NCBI GenBank assembly: GCA_964601515.1 | Contig: CAZRNU010000060.1 | Coordinates: forward strand, 1-17,607 | Length of the DNA: 17,607 nt | Reading direction: 5' to 3' | Source: PWND01 sp964601515 | Lineage (GTDB): Bacteria; Bacteroidota; Bacteroidia; Bacteroidales; UBA7960 | Shown: piece by piece, positions 8,028 to 15,573 of the stretch | Numbering within the stretch: the stretch's first letter is position 1 | Layout: each line of letters opens with the position of its first letter | Translations under genes and position numbers: made by a program | Notes under the pieces: model-generated | Told to the model about the DNA's origin: nothing | What the model saw: only the letters and a program-made list of their open reading frames with translations | Databases searched by the model: none

Positions 8028-8582
8028 CTATGATATGTGCTCAATTAATATTTTTAATCCAATTCCAATTAGAATTAACCCACCAATAATTTCAACTTTT
8101 TTACCTGATTTTTTATTTGCACTCTTCCCCATTAACATTCCAATCATAGCGGCTAGGAATGTTATTGCTCCGATTATTATAACCGCCAGATATATATTAA
8201 CTTCTACAAAAGCTAAGCTAACTCCAACAACCAATGCATCAATGCTTGTTGCTAATCCCATGATTATTAACACACTAAGTAGTAATGGATTGGTTTTTTC
8301 GTCTTCTTCTTTTTTGAATGCATCAATAATCATTTTTATTCCCACAATGGCTAATAATCCAAATGCTACCCAATGATCTATGCTTTCAATGTAGTCGGCA
8401 ACCTGAGAGCCTCCGAACCAACCAAGAAGGGGCATTAATGCTTGCAAGAATGCTAATATTATTGCAACCCTAACTCCTTGCCAAAACCTGATTGTATTCT
8501 TTAATAAGCCGGTTGAAACCGATACAGCAAAAGTATCGAACGATAATCCTATTCCAATTAGCACTATTTCTATTATTCCCAT
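8028..8582 (-). CDS. mntP: Manganese efflux pump MntP
   Basis: A 184-residue, six-helix inner-membrane protein matching the family length. It carries the two internally repeated acidic motifs of MntP: GLSFDTFAVSVSTG near the N-terminus (D16) and GLATSIDALVVGVSL (D115). Other helices are at about 36-55, 70-87, 100-120, 128-150 and 163-182. A Lys/Glu-rich cytoplasmic loop (FKKEEDEKTN) separates the two halves. The protein exports Mn2+ from the cytoplasm and protects against manganese excess. In other bacteria mntP is often controlled by MntR or a yybP-ykoY riboswitch. The 103 nt before this gene do not show the riboswitch's recognisable conserved segments. The neighbours are the hemolysin III gene upstream and mscL downstream. 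Confidence 0.95.
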   Translation of the reverse strand: MGIIEIVLIGIGLSFDTFAVSVSTGLLKNTIRFWQGVRVAIILAFLQALMPLLGWFGGSQVADYIESIDHWVAFGLLAIVGIKMIIDAFKKEEDEKTNPLLLSVLIIMGLATSIDALVVGVSLAFVEVNIYLAVIIIGAITFLAAMIGMLMGKSANKKSGKKVEIIGGLILIGIGLKILIEHIS

Positions 8583-8685
8583 AAAAAAAAGATTTTTTCA
8601 AAACCCTAACTTAACAGATCAATATCAAACTATTATATAGATGAAAGACATTCTTATTTACAAAATCTCATCAGCATTTTCATCA

Positions 8686-9327
8686 TCACACCAGAAACCA
8701 GAACCCGAAAAAATGGCAGGCTGTACCAAGCAGAATAAATATATGAAAAACTCCGTGCATATATGGTCTGGAGCGCCACAGATAAAAGAAAGGAGAAAAG
8801 GTATAGCTTAAGCAACCTGATAACAAAAACCACAGCGTAAGGCTTGGAGTGTTTTTTATAACTGGAACAATTGCAATTAAAATAACCCACCCCATAGCCA
8901 TGTATAGAATTGCTGATAGAAGTCGCATTTTAGAAGAGTAGAACCAAACTTTAAAAACCACTCCTGCAATAGCTAATCCCCATATAATTCCAAAAATAAC
9001 CCATCCAAATCCTCCTTTTAATGTTGTGAAAGTAATTGGAGTATATGTTGCAGCAATTAAAATATAAATTGACGAATGATCAAGTTTGTTGAGTTTGTAT
9101 TTCAGCCTGGGGTTGTATGCCCCGTGAAACAAAGTGGAGGATGTGTAAAGCAAAATCATGCCAACACCAAAGATGCTAAATGAAACAATATGCCAAGCGT
9201 TTCCATGCAAAGCACCTCTTACGACCAATAAAACCGTTGCAGCAATTGCCAAACCTATTCCAATACCGTGAGTTACGCTATTGAATATTTCGTTGCCTTT
9301 CGTACGAGGTTTAAGCACTGAATTCAT
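8686..9327 (-). CDS. Hemolysin III / PAQR family membrane protein
   Basis: A 213-residue protein with about seven membrane helices, of the YqfA/HlyIII (bacterial PAQR) family. The predicted zinc site is intact: S64-x3-H68 in SSTLFHGAY, D83 in KLDHSSIY and H191-x3-H195 in YMHGVFHIF. The N-terminal FNSVTHGIGIGLA and the ATYTP segment are also family hallmarks. Biological roles in bacteria are poorly defined; suggestions include membrane-lipid or fatty-acid homeostasis and hydrolase-like activity, and the hemolysin name is historical. The gene lies 16 nt downstream of the TauE gene, so the two are very likely one transcription unit. The start is the ATG at 9327 (MNSVLKPRTKGNEIFN), with the positively charged leader typical of the family. 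Confidence 0.92.
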   Translation of the reverse strand: MNSVLKPRTKGNEIFNSVTHGIGIGLAIAATVLLVVRGALHGNAWHIVSFSIFGVGMILLYTSSTLFHGAYNPRLKYKLNKLDHSSIYILIAATYTPITFTTLKGGFGWVIFGIIWGLAIAGVVFKVWFYSSKMRLLSAILYMAMGWVILIAIVPVIKNTPSLTLWFLLSGCLSYTFSPFFYLWRSRPYMHGVFHIFILLGTACHFFGFWFLV

Positions 9328-9343
9328 TAAAATGTTTAATAGA

Positions 9344-10117
9344 TTATATCAAACCCATTCCCAATGCCAAAGATAGTAGTATTAGCATTATTGCAACAGT
9401 AATTTGTAAGAAATGAAGTGTTACTTTCTTCAATAGTTTGTTGCCGATATAAGCTCCTATTATTGCAGACAGTGTTGCGAATATCACTAGATATATGTTA
9501 TCGATAAGACCGGTTTTTGTAAATCTGGTGGCATATACGCTTAATCTTGTAAAATCAACAAAAGTTGAAACAACAACAGCTGTGCCTATAAATGCTTCTT
9601 TAGATAATCCGGCTTTTATTAAAAATGCACTTCTTAAAGCTCCCTGATTTCCTGATAGTCCGCCAAAAAAGCCACTTAATGCACCTCCGATTGGAAGTTT
9701 GTTTTTTCCAAATTGCAGCTTATTGAAATGTGGAATTAAATCGATACTTGCAAAGATTATCAGCAATATTGAGATTATGAATTTTACGGGGAAAACAACA
9801 AACTCTTTTCCAAACATTTCGTAAGAAAACAGCGGTTTTGCATCAGGAATGTGTAAAAGCAACCATGCTCCCAAAAAAGCAGCTATCACCGCCGGTATTC
9901 CAAAGCGAAATAATGTGCCTTTATCAGCTTTCTTTCCAACCAAAATAAGTTTAAAAATATTGTTGAAGAAATGCACAACTCCTGTCAGGGCAATTGCAAG
10001 TTCTACAGGGAAGAAAATCATAAAAACAGGAGTAAGAATGGTTCCTAGTCCAAACCCTGAAAAGAACGTTAATATGGCCACTAAAAAAGCCGCAATGCAA
10101 ATGATAATAATTTCCAT
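9344..10117 (-). CDS. TauE/SafE-family permease (sulfite exporter TauE-like)
   Basis: A 257-residue polytopic inner-membrane protein with about eight helices in two repeats. It begins with FLVAILTFFSGFGLGTILTPVFMIFFPVELAIALTGVVHFFNN. The G-x-G-rich first helix and the 'P....A...t...h..NN' pattern are typical of TauE/SafE (DUF81). In the second half, GGALSGFFGGLSGNQGALRSAFL matches the family's conserved GxxSGxxGxxxG motif, and FVDFTRLSVY is also characteristic. Members move anionic sulfur compounds such as sulfite, sulfoacetate or taurine-derived products, but the substrate cannot be inferred here because no sulfur-metabolism gene is nearby. The start is the ATG at 10117. The gene lies 53 nt after the DmeF-like gene and 16 nt before the hemolysin III gene. 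Confidence 0.92.
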   Translation of the reverse strand: MEIIIICIAAFLVAILTFFSGFGLGTILTPVFMIFFPVELAIALTGVVHFFNNIFKLILVGKKADKGTLFRFGIPAVIAAFLGAWLLLHIPDAKPLFSYEMFGKEFVVFPVKFIISILLIIFASIDLIPHFNKLQFGKNKLPIGGALSGFFGGLSGNQGALRSAFLIKAGLSKEAFIGTAVVVSTFVDFTRLSVYATRFTKTGLIDNIYLVIFATLSAIIGAYIGNKLLKKVTLHFLQITVAIMLILLSLALGMGLI

Positions 10118-10132
10118 AGCAATTGTTTTTTA

Positions 10133-10140
10133 CAAAAATA
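10133..10140 (-). promoter_or_regulatory. Possible -7 element upstream of the TauE-like gene
   Basis: Read on the minus strand this is TATTTTTG, fitting TAnnTTTG, 16 nt before the ATG at 10117. No good -33 element accompanies it and the region is very AT-rich, so it may be chance. The gene may instead be read through from the CDF gene. Confidence 0.25.
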
Positions 10141-10170
10141 AAAATTTATTGAAAATTGAATATTAAATCA

Positions 10171-10863
10171 TTAAGAACTTTTTCTGTTGAATTCAATAAG
10201 AGTTCTGCCTGAGTTTATAATCAATTCAATAGCCCATTTTGTAATCACTACTGAACTAATTATTCCACTTAAACTATCCAAATAGAATAGGTTGTAATAC
10301 ATTCCGGCAGTAAGAGCAATAATTGCAGTGAAACTGGTAAGTCCGTCGGCAAGAACGTGAAGATAGGCTGACCTAATATTATGATCACCATGATCGTGTT
10401 TGTGATGTAATATAAAAGCGCTTACTACATTAACAATCAAGCCAATAACTGCAACAATTATTGCTTCTTCAAATTTTATTGAAACCGGTGAAATTAATCT
10501 TTCAACCGAATTAATTGCCATAAGCACTGCCACTCCCAGAAGGAAAATTGCACTTGAAAAACCCGACAGAGACAAAAGCTTTTCCTTATTGAACGAATAT
10601 TTTTTAGAGTTTGAATACTTTCTGGAAACTATATAAGCAACCCATGATAAACCAAGAGCTAAAACATGTGAAGCCATATGCCAGCCATCGGCCAATAAAG
10701 CCATAGAATTTGTCCAATATCCGAAAAATATTTCTACCACCATTGTTACAGCAGTAATTATAACTACAATTCGGGTTTTGGTTTCAAACGAGTGACTGTG
10801 TTCAGATTGAATTTCTTCTAGATTATTGCCTTTTTCAGATGATTTTGTATTTGGGTTTTTCAT
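10171..10863 (-). CDS. dmeF: DmeF-like cation diffusion facilitator (Co/Ni exporter type), lacking a C-terminal domain
   Basis: A 230-residue metal/proton antiporter from ATG 10863. A TTG at 10902 would add 13 residues but precedes the likely transcription start. Six membrane helices begin at about residue 31. The TM2 site is SMALLADGWHMASHVLALG (D59, H62, H66), with His where most zinc CDFs have Asp, a pattern typical of the DmeF subgroup. The TM5 site is LHVLADGLTS (H169, D173). The His-rich loop HHKHDHGDH (153-161) lies between TM4 and TM5. These features suggest export of divalent Co2+, Ni2+ or similar from the cytoplasm. The protein stops soon after TM6 (GRTLIEFNRKSS), so the usual cytoplasmic C-terminal dimerisation domain is absent. 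CTD-less CDFs exist, but a truncation is also possible. It heads a run with the TauE, HlyIII, mntP and mscL genes. Confidence 0.88.
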   Translation of the reverse strand: MKNPNTKSSEKGNNLEEIQSEHSHSFETKTRIVVIITAVTMVVEIFFGYWTNSMALLADGWHMASHVLALGLSWVAYIVSRKYSNSKKYSFNKEKLLSLSGFSSAIFLLGVAVLMAINSVERLISPVSIKFEEAIIVAVIGLIVNVVSAFILHHKHDHGDHNIRSAYLHVLADGLTSFTAIIALTAGMYYNLFYLDSLSGIISSVVITKWAIELIINSGRTLIEFNRKSS

Positions 10864-10918
10864 TGTTTTATTATTATATAAGGAAAACCTCAGGTTAGCC
10901 AATTATATTAATTGTTTT

Positions 10919-10926
10919 CAAAATTA
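10919..10926 (-). promoter_or_regulatory. Putative promoter of the DmeF-like gene and following membrane genes
   Basis: Minus-strand TAATTTTG matches TAnnTTTG, with a TTTC (near the -33 TTTG) 18 nt upstream. Transcription would begin about 45-50 nt before ATG 10863 and too close to the TTG at 10902 for that to be a likely start. Confidence 0.4.
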
Positions 10927-11009
10927 TAAACATGATTAGATGCAGAAAGTTTGGTGACTTGAAAAATAGCTAAAAACTTACGGGATTTTATAAAATCAGA
11001 GATTCTAAC

Positions 11010-11381
11010 TTACTTCTTAAAAATGAAATAAACTGCAAGAATTAAAAAGCAAAACCCTATTAAGTGATTTAGCTTAAACGTTTCATTTTTGAAAACAATC
11101 ATTGTAAATACAGTAAATACAGTTAGTGTAATTACTTCCTGAAGTACCTTAAGCTGCCATAAATTAAATGGTCCGCCATTTTCGATATAACCGATTTTGT
11201 TTGCCGGAACCTGAAAGCAATATTCAAAAAAAGCCACACCCCAGCTAATTAGAATTATTGTAAACAAGCCCAGTGTTGCGAAGCCTTTCATGTCTTTAAA
11301 CTTCAGGTGCCCATACCACGCCAATGTCATAAATACATTCGACAAAACCAAAAATGAGATTGTAGTAATTGCTTTCATCAT
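11010..11381 (-). CDS. DMT-superfamily small membrane protein (DUF486)
   Basis: A 123-residue inner-membrane protein with four helices (about 5-23, 35-53, 73-97 and 102-121). Features typical of DUF486 proteins are FMTLAWYGHLKFK in the first helix-loop and FEYCFQVPANKIGY before TM3. The segment GGPFNLWQLKVLQEVITLTVFTVF, with its conserved LKxxQE, also fits. Length matches the family. DUF486 belongs to the drug/metabolite transporter superfamily, but no substrate or activity is established for it. Two adjacent ATGs (11381 and 11378) are equally possible starts. It lies 146 nt upstream of the DmeF-like gene and may be separately transcribed. The upstream region to 11560 shows no other gene. Confidence 0.9.
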   Translation of the reverse strand: MMKAITTISFLVLSNVFMTLAWYGHLKFKDMKGFATLGLFTIILISWGVAFFEYCFQVPANKIGYIENGGPFNLWQLKVLQEVITLTVFTVFTMIVFKNETFKLNHLIGFCFLILAVYFIFKK

Positions 11382-11560
11382 ATAATGAAGTTTTTGTAAA
11401 ACAATGGTTATGAATTAAAAAATTGAAATGATAAACACAAGCCCTTTCAAAGAGCAAAATTATTTCAAAAACCAATTGTTTTGCAAACGGGTCAGTGAAA
11501 AACTCAAAGGCAGTTGAGAATAAGTGTTATTGAAGTTAAAAACGTTAAGCAACATTTATG

Positions 11561-11590
11561 TTGATTATATGGGAAATAATATTATATTTG
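11561..11590 (+). promoter_or_regulatory. Bacteroidetes-type promoter facing the scaffold gap
   Basis: TTG at 11561-11563, a 19-nt spacer and TATATTTG at 11583-11590 fit the -33/-7 consensus of Bacteroidota housekeeping promoters, the best match in the window. A second TAnnTTTG (TAGATTTG) lies at 11601-11608. Both face right, toward the gene interrupted by the N run. The stretch 11382-11560 behind it holds no gene that I can see. Confidence 0.5.
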
Positions 11591-11607
11591 TAGTACCTGA
11601 TAGATTT

Positions 11608-11679
11608 GGCCGGTGTAATAATATTCTGACTGTTCATTGTTATCTTCTACTATCTACCTTCATGCAATAAAAACCGGCC
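11608..11679. repeat. GC-rich inverted repeat in the leader before the gap
   Basis: GGCCGGT at 11608-11614 is repeated inverted as ACCGGCC at 11673-11679, with 58 nt between. In this AT-rich DNA the two 7-mers stand out. If transcription starts just after 11590-11608, the stem would close a leader-RNA structure ending right before the coding part. It could also be chance. Confidence 0.3.
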
Positions 11680-11731
11680 TATTATGTTGATGATATCCTG
11701 TTACTAATTGTTTTTGTTTCTGTTTTTTTAC

Positions 11732-11831
11732 NNNNNNNNNNNNNNNNNNNNNNNNNNNNNNNNNNNNNNNNNNNNNNNNNNNNNNNNNNNNNNNNNNNNN
11801 NNNNNNNNNNNNNNNNNNNNNNNNNNNNNNN
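11732..11831. other. Assembly gap of exactly 100 N
   Basis: A run of 100 undetermined bases, the conventional filler for a gap of unknown size. The left contig ends in TTTTTTTAC and the right one begins TTTTTAC, sharing 7 nt, so the true distance may be zero or even a small overlap. Confidence 0.98.
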
Positions 11832-11981
11832 TTTTTACTGCAAATTGCTGCAGAAGCACAGTATAACGAAAATGTTATGCTGAGAGACACTTATGAAATG
11901 AAGGTTCAACAGTATACCAGAATGAGAAATGTTGGACTAGGACTTACAATTGGTGGTTCTGCATGGCTTTCTTTAGAGTAA
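11832..11981 (+). CDS. C-terminal fragment of a small, probably exported protein of unknown function
   Basis: Forty-nine codons run from the gap to the stop at 11979-11981. The peptide starts FLLQIAAEAQYNENVMLRD, where FLLQIAAEAQ looks like the end of a signal peptide (cleavage after AEA). A hydrophilic part follows (TYEMKVQQYTRMRNV), then a short hydrophobic Gly-rich end (GLGLTIGGSAWLSLE). A charged 'K....Y.RM' followed by a glycine-rich helix recalls the anchor region of several uncharacterised Bacteroidota membrane proteins. The helix here is cut short, so a frameshift near 11965-11980 is possible. The promoter at 11561-11590 could drive it. Joining the contigs on their shared 7 nt extends the frame left to a stop at 11668-11670 without an ATG, so the 5' end is damaged or further sequence is missing. 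Function unknown. Confidence 0.6.
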   Translation, partial: FLLQIAAEAQYNENVMLRDTYEMKVQQYTRMRNVGLGLTIGGSAWLSLE

Positions 11982-11995
11982 TTCGATTTTGTGTC

Positions 11996-13357
11996 CTATT
12001 TTTTTAAAATATAAAACTCATATGGCGCTAATTCAATACTTCCGCTTAAGGGTTGATTGTTTAATGTAATGGCATTAACCCAGTTTGTGCCTTCTAAAGA
12101 TGTTGGAACAGGGTAGTTTATGTTTGAATTTCTTAAATTGACCATTATAATGATTTCGTCCTCTCCATAAGCTTTTTTAAAACATGCAACATCATTGTTT
12201 GAATAAATAGTGTTTTGGCCTATCTTAGCTGCATTAGAGCTTTTATAAAACTGAAGTATCTTCTTATATGACTCCAGCATTTCAGGATTATCGTTCCAGT
12301 TTATTGTTGAATTGGAAAAGAATGGAATATTGTTGGCAGTTCCAACTTCCTGACTGCCATAAATGAGAGGAACACCACCGGTAAATATTGTAACAACTGA
12401 TGCCGCCAAAGCTCCGTCAACACCGTTAAATAAGCTTATTGGAGTTGCATCCCATGCAGATTCGTCGTGATTGGTAGTAAATCTTACCCAATGTTTGCCG
12501 GCAGCTGTGTTGTTGTATTCGTTTATGTGAGCCGTAAATATTCTATTTACAGGGTCTCCGTTAAAAACATTTTTAACTGCTCCATAGAATTGCCAGCCAA
12601 AGTTTAAATCAAAACCGGCAGTAAAATGATCGTTTCTTGTGCCTTCTGCAAAAAAGATTAGTTTTCTATCCGGTATTTCGTTTAATGATTTAATTGCTGT
12701 TTGCCAGAAATCAAAAGGAACACCATCTGCATAATCACATCTAAAACCATCTATATTTGCTTCATAAACCCAATAAGTCATAGCATCAATCATGGCTGCT
12801 CTCATATTATGATTATCATAATTTAAGTCAGCAACATCAAGCCAATTTGTTCCCGGAGGATGAACAATATTTCCATTTTCATCCTGAGTGTACCAGCTTT
12901 TGTTTTCTATCCATTCATGATCCCATGCTGTATGATTAGCTACCCAGTCCATTATAACCGCAATTCCTCTGGAATGTGCTTCGTCGGTTAAATTTCGCAA
13001 ATCTTCAAGCGTTCCGAATTCAGAACCAACAGCTTTATAGTCTTTAACAGAATATGGAGAATTCACTGAATTAATCTGTCCAATTGGATGAATAGGCATA
13101 AGCCAAATTACATTTATACCCAAATCTTCAATATGGTCCATTTTGTTAATTATACCTTGAATATCACCGGTAGAACTAAATGCCCGCAAATTTACTTCAT
13201 ACATTATAATATCTTGAGCGTCAGGGACATCCGCAAACGGAGTTCCGTATTGTTCGTAAGGGCTATCATCAGTAATATCATCATCAACTTCCTTGTCGCA
13301 TGAGATTAAGGCTATTATGATGAATAGATATAAAAAATATTTAAGGAAATGTTTCAT
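11996..13357 (-). CDS. GH13 alpha-amylase-family glycosidase, lipoprotein
   Basis: A 453-residue protein from ATG 13357; a TTG six codons earlier lies at the predicted transcription start. The signal peptide ends in lipobox LISC (C20), followed by DKEVDDDITDD. Acidic residues right after the Cys resemble the Bacteroidota surface-lipoprotein export signal, so a cell-surface location is likely. The GH13 barrel shows region I DWVANHT (137-143, D137, H142), region II GFRCDY with nucleophile D208, region III FFAEGTR with acid/base E238, and region IV TTNHDES with D298. All three catalytic acids are present. A small beta domain closes the protein (NSNINYPV to APYEFYILKK). It should hydrolyse alpha-1,4-glucans or malto-oligosaccharides; the exact specificity is unclear. 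No susC/susD, susR or other starch gene is adjacent, so it stands alone beside ion transporters. Convergent with the gap-interrupted fragment. Confidence 0.94.
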   Translation of the reverse strand: MKHFLKYFLYLFIIIALISCDKEVDDDITDDSPYEQYGTPFADVPDAQDIIMYEVNLRAFSSTGDIQGIINKMDHIEDLGINVIWLMPIHPIGQINSVNSPYSVKDYKAVGSEFGTLEDLRNLTDEAHSRGIAVIMDWVANHTAWDHEWIENKSWYTQDENGNIVHPPGTNWLDVADLNYDNHNMRAAMIDAMTYWVYEANIDGFRCDYADGVPFDFWQTAIKSLNEIPDRKLIFFAEGTRNDHFTAGFDLNFGWQFYGAVKNVFNGDPVNRIFTAHINEYNNTAAGKHWVRFTTNHDESAWDATPISLFNGVDGALAASVVTIFTGGVPLIYGSQEVGTANNIPFFSNSTINWNDNPEMLESYKKILQFYKSSNAAKIGQNTIYSNNDVACFKKAYGEDEIIIMVNLRNSNINYPVPTSLEGTNWVNAITLNNQPLSGSIELAPYEFYILKK

Positions 13358-13380
13358 TTGGAATTTTTTTTTCAAAAAGA

Positions 13381-13388
13381 CAAATTTA
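13381..13388 (-). promoter_or_regulatory. Putative -7 element of the amylase gene
   Basis: Minus-strand TAAATTTG matches TAnnTTTG, 23 nt before ATG 13357. The predicted transcription start falls near 13374, which disfavours the TTG at 13375 as translation start. No -33 TTG is seen at the usual spacing. Confidence 0.4.
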
Positions 13389-13500
13389 CAAAGTTGCGGG
13401 ATTGCTTTGTGCTAAATAGAGTAAATTCAACTAATAAGTTATCTATAATTAGAAAGCAAAACATCTCTAGGCTTGATATAAAGCGAGAATTTTCCTCATA

Positions 13501-14448
13501 TTATTTTAATAATAAGAAAGAGATATAAGCCAAATATGCCAAAAATAAGAAACCGGCTTCCCACCTGTCTATAATTTTCTTTTTCCCGGTAAACATTGCA
13601 ATAAACAGAATCAGAGTTCCGGCTGCAAGAATATAAAACTCTAAATTATATGTAATATTAAAAGAAATAGGTTGAATTAATGAGCTTAATCCTAAAATAA
13701 AGAAAATATTAAAGATATTTGAGCCAATAATATTACCAACTGCAATATCATTATTCTTTTTTACAGCCGCAACAACACTTGTTGCCAATTCCGGCAGTGA
13801 AGTACCAATAGATATAATTGTTAAGCCAATAACCTTTTCGCTGACATTAAAAATAGTAGCAATTTTCACTGCACTGCCAACTATCATATTTCCTCCAATT
13901 ATTAGCCCGCTAAGTCCAACTACAAACAGCATCAATACTTTCCAAATTGGCATGTTTTGCTTTTTTTCGACTTTCTGTTGGTTTGATTTTAATTGTTTAA
14001 TCACATATAAAAGGAATAGGCAAAAAAGGAGAAGCAAAAAAGCACCATCTAACCTCGAAATAATTTGAAAGTTAGGATTAAAAAAGTCGTTTGATATTAT
14101 ATAAAGAACAATTAATGCAAATAATGAGATAGGAATTTCCTTCCAAACTGTACTTGATTGAACTATAAGCGGAGTAAAAAGTCCGGCAATTCCAAGAATA
14201 GCAAATAAATTAAATATATTACTTCCTAATACATTACTGATAGCTATGTCTTGATGGTTTTGGTATGAGGCTAAAACGTTTACCACCAATTCAGGCGCCG
14301 ATGTGCCAAAAGAAACAATAGTCAATCCTATTGCTAAATCCGAAACATTATATTTTTTTGCAAATGATGAAGCGCTAACAACTAGCCAATCTGCGCCTTT
14401 AATAAGTAAGCCAAAGCCTATAGCAAGGAAAACAATCTGAAGTAGCAT
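13501..14448 (-). CDS. Calcium/sodium antiporter, CaCA family (YrbG-like)
   Basis: A 315-residue inner-membrane exchanger with about ten helices in two inverted halves. Each half carries the alpha-repeat signature. The first has GLTIVSFGTSAPELVVNVLA (GTSAPE at 48-53) and SNVLGSNIFN (71-80). The second has GLTIISIGTSLPELATSVVA (GTSLPE at 215-220) and GNIIGSNIFN (238-247). The glutamate in each GTSxPE and the Asn/Ser residues of GSNIFN form the ion sites in known CaCA proteins. A basic cytoplasmic loop (about 151-167) links the halves. The protein is expected to extrude Ca2+ in exchange for Na+, although YrbG-type members may use K+ or H+. It is the last gene of a leftward group, starting 23 nt after the PHO4-like permease gene. 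The following 143 nt separate it from the amylase, which has its own promoter motif. Confidence 0.95.
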   Translation of the reverse strand: MLLQIVFLAIGFGLLIKGADWLVVSASSFAKKYNVSDLAIGLTIVSFGTSAPELVVNVLASYQNHQDIAISNVLGSNIFNLFAILGIAGLFTPLIVQSSTVWKEIPISLFALIVLYIISNDFFNPNFQIISRLDGAFLLLLFCLFLLYVIKQLKSNQQKVEKKQNMPIWKVLMLFVVGLSGLIIGGNMIVGSAVKIATIFNVSEKVIGLTIISIGTSLPELATSVVAAVKKNNDIAVGNIIGSNIFNIFFILGLSSLIQPISFNITYNLEFYILAAGTLILFIAMFTGKKKIIDRWEAGFLFLAYLAYISFLLLK

Positions 14449-14471
14449 TAAGATTTGTTTATTATCGTTGA

Positions 14472-15563
14472 TTAAAAGAACCAGCTGTTTATATCACCTC
14501 TAACAGAAGTATTTACCGCATATGCAATGATAATTGATATAATTAATCCAATTATAGCCAACAAAATATCTTTACCAACCACAAAAATAGTTTTTCTCAA
14601 GCTTTTATGATTAGATTTTCGTAAATTCATTGCAATTTCTCGCCCTCCAAGCAGGCCTAGAAAGACCCACGTTGTGCTCATAGGCACAGTGCTGTAAATA
14701 AGGTGAAAAGCCATTAAAATTGAGTATATTAAATCTACAATTGTAGCAGGTCTAACATCTGTAATATCAGCCTTGGTTGTTACAATCTGCTGTATTCTGC
14801 CTCCTTTGTTGTAGAATAGTATGCCCAAGCCGATGAAAACAAAACCTATGACAAATCCTAGCTCGATTAGACTAAGTTTACGTGGGAGGAATACTGAAAT
14901 ATTTGCAGCATCCTGCATTATCCAAAGGCACCACAGAGCACCGCTTGTAATCCATTGTGCAACAGTCCATGAATGATGGGGCTTACCTTTGAATTTCGTT
15001 TTAAAATATTGAGAAAGCAAAATATATATAACAAACGAAACCACAAATGCAATAAAATAGCCTCCAATACTTTTTTCTAGCACCTTATTTATTGCTCCAC
15101 TTGATGTTGCAAAAGAGCTCAGGAGAAGAAAGGTAGTGGAGATTGGCATCCTCATTCTAGTAATTATAATTAAAAGAATAGGAGCTGCAATTTGAAGATA
15201 CTCAAAGGAAGATGGATCCTCGTTGAAGCCTTTAGTAGCCAACCTTTTAAAGCTAATATCTCCATCAAAGAGAAAGTAGCTCAAGGTGATTGTCAAAGCA
15301 AAAAGTCCACCAATATAAAGCCACAATACCCACCACTTGCGATTTGAGTTTGAGGAAAGGAATGTGCCTATTGTTTGGATGCTATCGTTAGAAACAACAG
15401 AGAAGCCGGCAATCGCAAATCCAAACCACATTGCAATAGGAGTAATTGTGTAAACAAGTGATGCTACAACAAAAAGAACCAGAATAAAGACTAAAAAATT
15501 TGCTTCATTTTTAAAAATGTCAATAAAACCTAACTGTTTACGAAAATTACTCCTATTTATCAT
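14472..15563 (-). CDS. PiT/PHO4-like permease (divergent inorganic-phosphate-transporter family)
   Basis: A 363-residue membrane protein with about ten helices and an internal duplication. Half one has SNDSIQTIGTFLSSN (ND at 59-60) and RMPISTTFLLLSS (139-144). Half two has MQDAANISVFLPRKL (216-221) and STVPMSTTWVFLGLLGGREIA (293-298). The paired 'ND/QDaaN' and 'P(I/M)STT' motifs are those of PHO4/PiT carriers, which take up phosphate with Na+ or H+. Here the first motif lacks the usual GANDxxN context, so substrate and direction are uncertain. Members of this form are usually annotated as hypothetical in Bacteroidota. The loop at about 100-120 (DGDISFKRLATKGFNEDPSS) is cytoplasmic or periplasmic. 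The gene starts 10 nt after the 161-residue membrane protein gene and ends 23 nt before the CaCA antiporter gene, so the three are likely co-expressed. No PhoU-like gene is seen. Confidence 0.75.
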   Translation of the reverse strand: MINRSNFRKQLGFIDIFKNEANFLVFILVLFVVASLVYTITPIAMWFGFAIAGFSVVSNDSIQTIGTFLSSNSNRKWWVLWLYIGGLFALTITLSYFLFDGDISFKRLATKGFNEDPSSFEYLQIAAPILLIIITRMRMPISTTFLLLSSFATSSGAINKVLEKSIGGYFIAFVVSFVIYILLSQYFKTKFKGKPHHSWTVAQWITSGALWCLWIMQDAANISVFLPRKLSLIELGFVIGFVFIGLGILFYNKGGRIQQIVTTKADITDVRPATIVDLIYSILMAFHLIYSTVPMSTTWVFLGLLGGREIAMNLRKSNHKSLRKTIFVVGKDILLAIIGLIISIIIAYAVNTSVRGDINSWFF

Positions 15564-15573
15564 ATCATTTGAA

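Noticed and set aside
8035..8376. 113-codon plus-strand ORF inside mntP
   Set aside because: It is antisense to a clearly recognised gene and its hydrophobic composition mirrors the membrane protein codons. The same holds for the antisense ORFs within mscL (7763-7966) and the TauE gene (9849-10166).
8583..8685. Possible yybP-ykoY manganese riboswitch before mntP
   Set aside because: The leader is short and AT-rich and lacks the conserved segments I would expect, so no call was made. A covariance-model search would settle it.
8654..8890. 78-codon minus-strand ORF overlapping the end of the hemolysin III gene
   Set aside because: The main frame is intact with PAQR motifs to its last residues. 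This is a shadow in another frame.
11660..11890. Minus-strand ORF running through the N run
   Set aside because: Most of it is undetermined bases and the flanks code on the plus strand. It is an artefact of translating N.
13358..13375. Upstream TTG start of the amylase
   Set aside because: It coincides with the predicted transcription start. The ATG at 13357 gives a normal lipoprotein signal peptide.
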